Origin: Arenibacter sp. ARW7G5Y1
Lineage (GTDB): Bacteria > Bacteroidota > Bacteroidia > Flavobacteriales > Flavobacteriaceae
DNA: 64,000 nucleotides
Direction of reading: 5' to 3'
Assembly (NCBI RefSeq): GCF_003201775.1
Contig: NZ_QJJZ01000001.1
Span: 753,233-817,232, forward strand
A program made the translations under genes and the position numbers. This document shows positions 57,419-64,000 of this stretch, one piece after another (positions within the stretch are counted from its first letter, which is position 1; every line of letters begins with the position of its first letter). The notes beneath the pieces are model-generated. The model was not told the origin of the DNA. It did not search any database and worked only from the letters and a program-made list of their open reading frames with translations.

Positions 57419-57449
57419 GCGAAGTTGCGGGGATAACCTGCAACTTTGC
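57419..57449 (+). terminator. Second hairpin between susD-2 and the deacetylase
   Basis: GCGAAGTTGC (57419-57428) pairs with GCAACTTTGC (57440-57449) with one G-T pair, extended inward by GG/CC. It lacks a T-run and may be an attenuator. Confidence 0.35.
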
Positions 57450-57555
57450 CATATATCCAAACCCTATAAATCCACACAACTGCTTTAATCAATTGTCTAT
57501 CAGGTAGATATATAAATTTCAATATACCCTTACTCCCACTTTTAATGATGACCAT

Positions 57556-58479
57556 ATGAAAAACAAACAAAACGTATTATTTTATTTAAAATCCAAAAGT
57601 ACTCCTGTGGTCTTTTGGGGAGGTTTTGGCAAGTCGTTGCAAGCAATTTTCACCTTATTTATGCTAGCAGGAACCCTATTATCCTGCGAAGAGAAGAAAA
57701 AAAATTCAACAGAACAATCTAACGTTGTCCCAGTGGATGTTTCCGCAAAGGGAAAAACTATTATGGCCGTTTTTGCACATCCGGACGATGAAATTTACAT
57801 TGGCCCACTCATGGCAAAATATGCACGTGAAGGAGCTAAGGTGCAATTGGTCACCGTAACCGATGGACGTTATGGTACCGGGCAGACCGATTTGAAGCCT
57901 GGGGACGAATTAACGGCTTTGCGCCAAGAGGAAGTAAATTGCGCAGCTGATCACATGGGAATTGAAAAGCCCATTTGGATGGGATATCACGATCAATTGA
58001 AATTAAAGGACGGTTTTTTTGGACATGTTCCATACATACAGGAAATAATGGTAAAATTGGATAGTCTCGTAATGGATATTGACCCGGATGTAATTATTAC
58101 ATGGGGTCCGGATGGAGGTTCCAATCATATGGACCACAGGTTGGTCGGCGCATCCATGACCCAGGTGTATTTGAGCAAGTCCAGGGTAAAACCCCTAAGT
58201 CTGTATTATGTGGCGACTCCTTCGTCCCATATAAAGGATGAAGATCAGCGACTCTTGGCAGGTATTGCGGACGATTACCTTACTACTCAAATTGCTTATT
58301 CCGAAGAGGATAGGGAGAATACAATTCTTGCTTTTCAATGCTATAAGACACAGTTTTCCGAGGAGGCCATGAAACGGAGAGCCGATCGATTGAGATCAGG
58401 TGATCAAAAAATTTATTTGCGGCCGGTGCTAAAGTCCAAAACAAAAAAAGATAACCTTTTTGTTGTAGATGGCGAGTAG
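57556..58479 (+). CDS. Secreted PIG-L/LmbE-family deacetylase lipoprotein
   Basis: A 307-residue zinc hydrolase. An unusually long N-terminal region leads to a lipobox LLSC with C44, so the enzyme is probably anchored outside the cytoplasm. The zinc motif AHPDDE is at 74-79 and the second ligand site is SNHMDHRLVG. Family members remove N-acetyl groups from GlcNAc- or similar amino-sugar-containing molecules. Near a GH20 hexosaminidase and AgaS it could turn N-acetylhexosamine into free hexosamine before import, covering a step for which no cytosolic AgaA/NagA is present. Confidence 0.85.
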   Translation: MKNKQNVLFYLKSKSTPVVFWGGFGKSLQAIFTLFMLAGTLLSCEEKKKNSTEQSNVVPVDVSAKGKTIMAVFAHPDDEIYIGPLMAKYAREGAKVQLVTVTDGRYGTGQTDLKPGDELTALRQEEVNCAADHMGIEKPIWMGYHDQLKLKDGFFGHVPYIQEIMVKLDSLVMDIDPDVIITWGPDGGSNHMDHRLVGASMTQVYLSKSRVKPLSLYYVATPSSHIKDEDQRLLAGIADDYLTTQIAYSEEDRENTILAFQCYKTQFSEEAMKRRADRLRSGDQKIYLRPVLKSKTKKDNLFVVDGE

Positions 58480-58520
58480 GAACGTTTCATTGAACAGTGA
58501 ATATATTGGAAGGGATTTTG

Positions 58521-59768
58521 ATGAATAATACGGAATCTGACGTAGTTATTATTGGCGGAGGAATAATTGGTTTGTTCTGTGCCTATTACTTAATGGAAGA
58601 GGGAAAAACCGTTACCGTGTTGGATCAAGGACAGATAAAGGATTCTTGTTCCTATGGCAATTGTGGTCTGGTAAGCCCAAGTCACGCCCTGCCATTGAAC
58701 AGTCCTCAACTACTATTAAAGGCATTGGTATGGCTTTTTCAAAAGAATTCCCCTTTTTATATCAAGCCACAAATGGATATGGAATTTATGGGTTGGATGA
58801 TGGGGTTTGCATTTAATTCCTTTAGTGGGAAGCAGCTGGAAAAAAGTATGAAAGGCCGTGGCAGCTTGTTGATGGATTCCAGGACATTGTACGATGATAT
58901 TTTTAAAGAACATAAGTGGGACTGTAATTGGGCACCCAGTGGAATACATTTTGTTTACAGCCAGGAAAAGAGTTTTAACGCCTATCAGAGTAAAGATTCA
59001 AAACTGGCAGAATTGGGTCTGGCGGCCGAACCCATTATAGGGCGAGAACTTTTTAACAAGGAACCTTCACTAACAGAGCATGCCTATGGCTCTTGGTTTT
59101 ATAAGATAGATGCTTCTCTCAACCCTGGAAAATTGCTAAATGAACTTCGTGGACACCTGCTATCAAGAGGAGTTCAAATAAGGGAATTATGTAAGGTAGA
59201 TACCTTTGAGGAATCCAATGGCAGGATTACCGAAATAACTACAAATCACGGCAATTTTAAGGCAAGGGATGTGGTAATGGCTACAGGAGCATGGACGGCC
59301 AATTTGGCAAAACAGTTAAAACTTAAAATCCCGGTTATCCCTGGAAAGGGCTATAGTATCACAATGAAATCGCCTACAGTTCATCCAACATGTCCCATTA
59401 TCTTTGATGAGAACAAGGTAGTTGTTACACCTTGGAAAGAAGGCTATAGATTGGGGGGAACCATGGAGTTTTCGGGTTACGATACCACATATAATGAGCA
59501 TAGGATCCAAACGCTTAAAAATGTTGCCAATCTATATTTGAAGGAGCCTTATACAAATGAAGGGGTTGAAGAATGGTACGGGTGGAGACCAATGACCAAC
59601 AATGGTTTGCCCATTATAGATAGATCTCCCGTGCATAACAACTTATTTGTGGCCTGCGGACATAATATGTTGGGGTTAAGTATGGCTCCCAGTACAGGAA
59701 AACTTATAACCGAAATGGTGATAGGTAAAGAGAAACACCTTGAAAGTGATCCGTATGCTTTTGCTTGA
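58521..59768 (+). CDS. D-amino-acid dehydrogenase-like FAD oxidoreductase (DAO family)
   Basis: A 415-residue flavoprotein from the ATG at 58521, which has GGAAGGG upstream; a GTG eight codons earlier is less likely. The FAD motif VVIIGGGIIGLFCAYYL is at residues 8-24, DVVMATGAW in the middle, and YGWRPMTNNGLPIIDRSP with CGHNMLGLSMAPSTGK at the end. It resembles DadA and cis-4-hydroxy-D-proline dehydrogenases, oxidising an amine to an imine and passing electrons to the respiratory chain. With the DapA-like protein at 49658 it could form a deamination route. It follows the PIG-L gene by 41 bp. Confidence 0.85.
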   Translation: MNNTESDVVIIGGGIIGLFCAYYLMEEGKTVTVLDQGQIKDSCSYGNCGLVSPSHALPLNSPQLLLKALVWLFQKNSPFYIKPQMDMEFMGWMMGFAFNSFSGKQLEKSMKGRGSLLMDSRTLYDDIFKEHKWDCNWAPSGIHFVYSQEKSFNAYQSKDSKLAELGLAAEPIIGRELFNKEPSLTEHAYGSWFYKIDASLNPGKLLNELRGHLLSRGVQIRELCKVDTFEESNGRITEITTNHGNFKARDVVMATGAWTANLAKQLKLKIPVIPGKGYSITMKSPTVHPTCPIIFDENKVVVTPWKEGYRLGGTMEFSGYDTTYNEHRIQTLKNVANLYLKEPYTNEGVEEWYGWRPMTNNGLPIIDRSPVHNNLFVACGHNMLGLSMAPSTGKLITEMVIGKEKHLESDPYAFA

Positions 59769-59884
59769 TTGTAATTTTCCAAAGAGGTGTTGGAATTAAG
59801 ACGAACCAGTGAAAATTTGTCCTTATCTTATGTTTTATTTAGATAAAGGTAATTGGATATTTAAAAAAGAATAAACATTTAAAG

Positions 59885-62062
59885 ATGAAAAGAATCTTAT
59901 TATTTCGAAGCTTGATCATAGTATTTTTTTGCATTCTAAATACAGTCGCAGCCCAAAAGGGAACATCGGAACTTGCCTCATTGGGAATACATATAATTCC
60001 ATATCCACAGGAAGTACAACTTGGGGGCGATGACTTTATATTGCAGAACAGCCTGAACGTTATTCTTGATAAGGACGCAACGCCCACGGACCTTAAAACA
60101 GCGGAATTATTAAAAAATGCCCTTGTTGATGATTGGGGTCTGACCGTTAATATCTCTCGGGAAAATGACACTAAGGGTATAGTTCTTACCAGAAAGGGTG
60201 TTGGCGCTTCCATAAAAGATCAAGGATATAGCCTTGGAACGGACATGGACCGATTGTCGATATTGGCTAAGGATGAGGATGGTTTATTTTATGGAGTACA
60301 GACTTTCTTGCAGCTCATTAAAAAAGATAGGACCAGGCTGTTTGTTCCGGGAATGGAAATTTTGGACTGGCCCGATGTAAAAATCCGTGCAGCACATTAT
60401 GATACCAAGCACCATCAGGATAGGGCAAGTTATGTTAAAAGTTTTATAAGGGATTTGGCCAAATATAAGATCAATATGCTGGTATGGGAATGGGAAGATA
60501 AACTGGCATATAAAAGTCATCCCGAAATTGGGGCGCCAGGTGCTTTTACCCTGGAAGAAATGAAGGAATTTACAGCCTATGCCAGAGATTATCACATAGA
60601 ATTAACTCCTTTGGTACAGGGGTTGGGGCACGTAAGTTTCATATTGAAATGGCCACAGTACAGGGACTTAAGGGAAGTAGAGGATTCAGATTGGGAGTTT
60701 TGCCCCTTGGAAGAGGGCACCTATGATCTGCTTTTTGATCTTTGGGACGAAGCCATGGAAGCTACTCCTGGATCCAAATACATTCATATTGGTTCGGACG
60801 AGACTTTTGAACTGGGAGTCTGTGATAAATGCCAGGAAAAGGCCAAGGAAATTGGGAATAGTGGTTTGTATCATTTGTTTGCGGAAAAAGCGGCCAAGCA
60901 TTTAAAGAAATCACGAAAAGTAATGCTTTGGGAAAGACCCATGGGATGGGAAAACAGTGGCTCCCCTATTAAGAATATGAAACCGGATTCAGATCTGGTG
61001 CTGACCGAAGAATATCATTATGAGAGTCCTGACTTTAAATTTGCGGGGCAGGCTAAAAATATGGGATTTGAAATGTTTATGTATGACCCTAATCCAGGCT
61101 TGGAACCACTTTTTCTACCCTATCATTTTAAAATGACTTCCAATCGTATTTCAAGTTCCCCGAGGAAAGTTAAGGGAAGTCTGAAGGATTCATATGATTT
61201 ATTGACTGCATCGGCTAACTCTGGACTGTTTCATGGGATGGTCAATACGTCCTGGGACGATTCCGGGCTACATAACCAAATGTGGATGTTAAGTTTTGCA
61301 ACATCGGCACAATACTCATGGAATGCTACAGCGCCTGGCTTGGAGGAATTTGAAAATTCATTTTTTCAGAACTATTATGGATCAAATGTCAAGGATATGG
61401 AAGAGCTATATGAGCTTCTCAATGAGGGAGCTTATTATTATGCCCATTCCATGGAGCGCAATGTTTGGCATCATGGAGATATTGGAAAGACCCACTTGCC
61501 CGATCTTCCCCGAGGGCAATATGTAGAATATGACCTGTATTGGAATAACGAGTACTCAGATATAGTAAAGAGGTCCAGAACGCAAAAAGAGAGTATGAAA
61601 AGGGCTTTGCAGATTATCGATATCAATATGGGGCAGGTGGAGAGAAATGCCTATGATTTTGAAGTATATCAAAGTATTGCAAAATTGATAGAACATACCT
61701 GTCTTACTTATTTGGATCTTTCCGAATTGGAATATACTATAACCCAGGCCCATAAGAATGCGTTCTTGGATAGGGCGGCGACATTGAGAAGTTTGGAAAA
61801 GGCGGAACAGCTTATTGGGAATAGTCTCCTGCGAAGAGAAAAAGTGTTTGCAGATCTGGTAAGCGTATGGGAAAAAACAAGATTGCCAAAAGGTATGTCC
61901 ACCCCGGCTAAAAAATACTTCTTTAAAATGGACCGTTCAAGACATTTTGCCAATAGAACCCCGGACATGAGCTATTTAATTTATGATGAGCAATTGTTGG
62001 ATATGGAAGGGTATCTTGAAAAGTTACGAGCGTATCGCAAGTCGTTCCAGTTGAAATTTTAA
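59885..62062 (+). CDS. GH20 beta-N-acetylhexosaminidase
   Basis: A 725-residue secreted enzyme with a signal peptide ending at VAAQ. Residues about 30-150 form the GH20b domain, then the TIM barrel carries the substrate-assisted catalytic pair D305-E306 in HIGSDETFE. WEWEDKLAY, LVQGLGHV and NTSWDDSG line the pocket, and a helical C-terminal extension of about 200 residues completes the protein. It releases terminal beta-linked GlcNAc or GalNAc. It is the main evidence that this right-hand locus targets an N-acetylhexosamine glycan. Confidence 0.9.
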   Translation: MKRILLFRSLIIVFFCILNTVAAQKGTSELASLGIHIIPYPQEVQLGGDDFILQNSLNVILDKDATPTDLKTAELLKNALVDDWGLTVNISRENDTKGIVLTRKGVGASIKDQGYSLGTDMDRLSILAKDEDGLFYGVQTFLQLIKKDRTRLFVPGMEILDWPDVKIRAAHYDTKHHQDRASYVKSFIRDLAKYKINMLVWEWEDKLAYKSHPEIGAPGAFTLEEMKEFTAYARDYHIELTPLVQGLGHVSFILKWPQYRDLREVEDSDWEFCPLEEGTYDLLFDLWDEAMEATPGSKYIHIGSDETFELGVCDKCQEKAKEIGNSGLYHLFAEKAAKHLKKSRKVMLWERPMGWENSGSPIKNMKPDSDLVLTEEYHYESPDFKFAGQAKNMGFEMFMYDPNPGLEPLFLPYHFKMTSNRISSSPRKVKGSLKDSYDLLTASANSGLFHGMVNTSWDDSGLHNQMWMLSFATSAQYSWNATAPGLEEFENSFFQNYYGSNVKDMEELYELLNEGAYYYAHSMERNVWHHGDIGKTHLPDLPRGQYVEYDLYWNNEYSDIVKRSRTQKESMKRALQIIDINMGQVERNAYDFEVYQSIAKLIEHTCLTYLDLSELEYTITQAHKNAFLDRAATLRSLEKAEQLIGNSLLRREKVFADLVSVWEKTRLPKGMSTPAKKYFFKMDRSRHFANRTPDMSYLIYDEQLLDMEGYLEKLRAYRKSFQLKF

Positions 62063-62100
62063 GAGTAATATTTACCATGTATATAATAAATACAAAACCC

Positions 62101-63180
62101 ATGAAAATTGTTTTATGTTGCTTAGTGTTATTTACGCTTTTATCCTGTTCGGAAAAACAGGCCTACTACACCTTGGAAGACTTTGGGAAGGTAGAAAAGA
62201 TAGACACCCATATTCACGTATCCACTGATAGGGACGTATTTGTGGAACAGGCTAAGAGGGACAATTTTAAGCTTTTGAATATTGTAGTGGACTTTACCAA
62301 GGGAAGGGAATTCGTTGAAGAGGAGTTCGCCTACAGGTTGGATCAAAAGAGCAGGCATCCTGAAAGTTTTGAAATGGCAACGGCATTTTCCATTAAAGAA
62401 TGGGACGATCCAAATTGGTTAAACCAAACTTTGGATTGGTTGAAAAGGAATATAGACGAAGGCGCCCTTGCGGTAAAAGTCTGGAAAAATGTAGGGATGG
62501 TCTTTAAGGATTCAACCGGGCAATTAGTAATGGTGGACAATCCCAAGCTCGATACTATATTCAAGTTTTTAACCGAGCGCAAAATACCCGTAATTGGGCA
62601 TTTGGGCGAACCAAAAAATTGTTGGCTGCCATTAGAGGAGATGTCCGTAAACAATGATCGGGTCTATTTTGAAGAGCATCCACAGTATCATATGCACAAG
62701 CATCCTGAACTGCCTACCTATGAGGATCAGATTGCGGCACGGGACAGAATGCTTGAAAAACATCCAGAGCTCATTTTTGTTGGAGCCCATATGGGCAGTT
62801 TGGAATGGAGCGTGGACGAATTGGCGAAAAGATTGGATAAATTCCCCAATATGTCCATAGATCTTGCTGCCCGTATAGGTCAGGTTTTTTACCAAACCAT
62901 TGAGGATAGGGAAAAAGTAAGGGAATTTTTTGTTAAATATCAGGACCGAATTCTATATGCCACGGACTTGTCCGACGGGGGAAAGGATGACCCGAAAAAG
63001 CTTATAAGGGAAATGCACGATGCCTGGATACTGGATTGGCAGTTTTTTGTAACCGATGATATTATGACCAGCGATAGGGTAAATAATGAATTTCGCGGGT
63101 TGAAACTGCCTAGGGAAGTGGTAGATAAGATATATAATGGCAATGCCAGAAAGTGGTTAAAAATGTTCCCCGGTGAATAG
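62101..63180 (+). CDS. Amidohydrolase_2-family lipoprotein
   Basis: A 359-residue lipoprotein from the ATG at 62101 (MKIVLCCLVLFTLLSC, lipidated C16); an ATG eight codons earlier is possible. The metal-dependent TIM-barrel motifs are KIDTHIHVS (metal histidines), VIGHLGEP, FVGAHMGSLEW and YATDLSDG (catalytic aspartate). Relatives are decarboxylases or hydrolases of small ring compounds and lactones. The gene starts 38 bp after GH20 and ends 1 bp before the next gene, so all three are likely co-transcribed. Its extracytoplasmic site is notable; the substrate is unknown. Confidence 0.8.
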   Translation: MKIVLCCLVLFTLLSCSEKQAYYTLEDFGKVEKIDTHIHVSTDRDVFVEQAKRDNFKLLNIVVDFTKGREFVEEEFAYRLDQKSRHPESFEMATAFSIKEWDDPNWLNQTLDWLKRNIDEGALAVKVWKNVGMVFKDSTGQLVMVDNPKLDTIFKFLTERKIPVIGHLGEPKNCWLPLEEMSVNNDRVYFEEHPQYHMHKHPELPTYEDQIAARDRMLEKHPELIFVGAHMGSLEWSVDELAKRLDKFPNMSIDLAARIGQVFYQTIEDREKVREFFVKYQDRILYATDLSDGGKDDPKKLIREMHDAWILDWQFFVTDDIMTSDRVNNEFRGLKLPREVVDKIYNGNARKWLKMFPGE

Positions 63181-63181
63181 G

Positions 63182-64000
63182 ATGATTAAAAATATCCAAG
63201 TTTTTGTGTCCACGTTAAAAGAGGGGCGTAAAATGGTTTTTCTGTTATTCGTTTTCCTTTTTGCCTTATTTGGTTTTGAAGAGGCAAGACAGAATCAGAA
63301 TGGTTTGGCTATGGTAGGGGGAGCTAAAGGAAAAGGGTTGTCCAATGTGGAAACTCCGCATATAGATTATGTTGCCATGTCTTCTGATCAGTATCACAAA
63401 AATTTAACGGAAACCATCTGGTACGACGATTTTTCTACTAAGAAACCGTATATGGATTCCCGTGGGGCACTGGATACCATCGTTAATTTTGGAGTTAAGG
63501 GAGGCTCGGTAAATGTAGGATTTAATAAAGGGGATGTTTTTGGACACGGAGATAGGAAGGTGGCTTTTGGGGATTTTCCGGGAAATGGTCCAGTTATAAA
63601 ACAAGGACAATCGTTTGATGAAATTTACTGGCGTATCTATGTAAAGCATGAATACGGCTGGAACGGTTCCCCTGCAAAAATGTCAAGGGCAACCAGTATA
63701 GTATCCGATACATGGAAACAGGCGATGATCGCTCATGTGTGGAATGGTGGGGGACCCGTGTTAACTTTGGATCCGGCTCGGGGTGTATATGATCAAACCG
63801 ACAGTATAATTACAACCAAGTATAATGATTTTGATAATCTGGTTTGGCTGGGGAATAGTCCAACTTCACAATTTCCACTGACCTCTACCGAAGAATCCGG
63901 GTATTGGGTCTTGGTAGAATCCAGGGTAAAGTTAAATACACCAGGCAAAAATGATGGGATAAACCAGCTTTGGATCGATGGGATATTGGAAGTGGAACGC
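63182..64000 (+). CDS. Secreted jelly-roll/polysaccharide-lyase-like protein, cut by window edge
   Basis: The first 273 codons of a gene that runs past the window end. A membrane or signal segment (MVFLLFVFLFALFGF) lies near residues 18-32. After it, YWRIYVKHEYGWNGSPAKMSR, MIAHVWNGGG and LWIDGILEVE look like beta-strands of a concanavalin-A-like or lyase domain seen in secreted glycan-active proteins, but no family is recognised with certainty. It follows the amidohydrolase by 1 bp. It probably binds or cleaves the same glycan as GH20. Confidence 0.55.
   Translation, partial: MIKNIQVFVSTLKEGRKMVFLLFVFLFALFGFEEARQNQNGLAMVGGAKGKGLSNVETPHIDYVAMSSDQYHKNLTETIWYDDFSTKKPYMDSRGALDTIVNFGVKGGSVNVGFNKGDVFGHGDRKVAFGDFPGNGPVIKQGQSFDEIYWRIYVKHEYGWNGSPAKMSRATSIVSDTWKQAMIAHVWNGGGPVLTLDPARGVYDQTDSIITTKYNDFDNLVWLGNSPTSQFPLTSTEESGYWVLVESRVKLNTPGKNDGINQLWIDGILEVER

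Noticed and set aside
57412-57420. TTATGTTGC match to the HTCS-region inverted repeat near the second susD
   Set aside because: A single 9-bp match in 64 kb is expected by chance and the second half-site is absent.
1-64000. Search for CRISPR arrays, tRNAs, rRNAs, insertion sequences and prophage genes
   Set aside because: No regularly spaced repeats, cloverleaf-like sequences, transposase or integrase motifs were seen by eye despite two decayed loci.

Overview
This window looks like a chromosomal segment of a marine Bacteroidota, most likely family Flavobacteriaceae (relatives such as Zobellia, Maribacter or Arenibacter are plausible; this is inferred, not tested). The grounds are two SusC/SusD outer-membrane pairs, a hybrid two-component regulator, six intact sulfatases plus one broken one, many short lipoprotein or Sec signal peptides, AT-rich DNA, and few Shine-Dalgarno sequences. 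No tRNA, rRNA, CRISPR array, transposase or integrase is visible.

Left part (1-12.2 kb): mixed accessory genes. These are a PLP-dependent decarboxylase cut by the left edge, an SGNH hydrolase, the nucleoside phosphorylase ppnP, a VOC protein, a lipoprotein cytochrome c, an SDR protein, a secreted six-hairpin protein, a sulfatase with an unusual active-site motif, and a membrane PAS histidine kinase with a stand-alone receiver protein.

Middle part (12.9-37.6 kb): a polysaccharide-utilisation locus for a sulfated glycan. It holds a ThuA-domain protein, the 3' stump of a TolC-family gene, two sulfatases, a periplasmic molybdenum hydroxylase pair, and a hybrid two-component sensor/AraC regulator divergent from susC/susD. 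Three sulfatases and a GH30 hydrolase follow. The block ends in a decayed stretch: a frameshifted, internally deleted sulfatase butted against the C-terminal end of a GH43-like enzyme. The logic is that SusC/D binds and imports the glycan, sulfatases remove sulfate, GH30 cuts the backbone or side chains, and the hybrid sensor probably detects a released sugar. All sulfatases are of the cysteine type and need a maturase, which is not encoded here.

Right part (37.7-64 kb): an exported propeller-amidohydrolase, a Tat-exported Gfo/Idh/MocA oxidoreductase, and an Nramp-like transporter lacking the metal-binding motifs. Divergent from these is a tight catabolic run: AgaS-type isomerase/deaminase, PfkB kinase, class II tagatose/fructose-bisphosphate aldolase, M20 hydrolase, SDR protein, DapA-family aldolase/dehydratase and a DMT transporter. 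A second SusC/D pair, a secreted PIG-L deacetylase, a D-amino-acid-dehydrogenase-like flavoprotein, a GH20 beta-N-acetylhexosaminidase, an amidohydrolase lipoprotein and a truncated jelly-roll-like secreted protein follow. Together they suggest use of an N-acetylhexosamine-containing glycan: GH20 releases the amino sugar, PIG-L may remove acetate outside the cytoplasm, and AgaS/PfkB/aldolase would carry a galactosamine-6-phosphate-type intermediate to triose phosphates. The M20, SDR, DapA-like and flavoprotein enzymes are not explained by that route and may form an undescribed branch.
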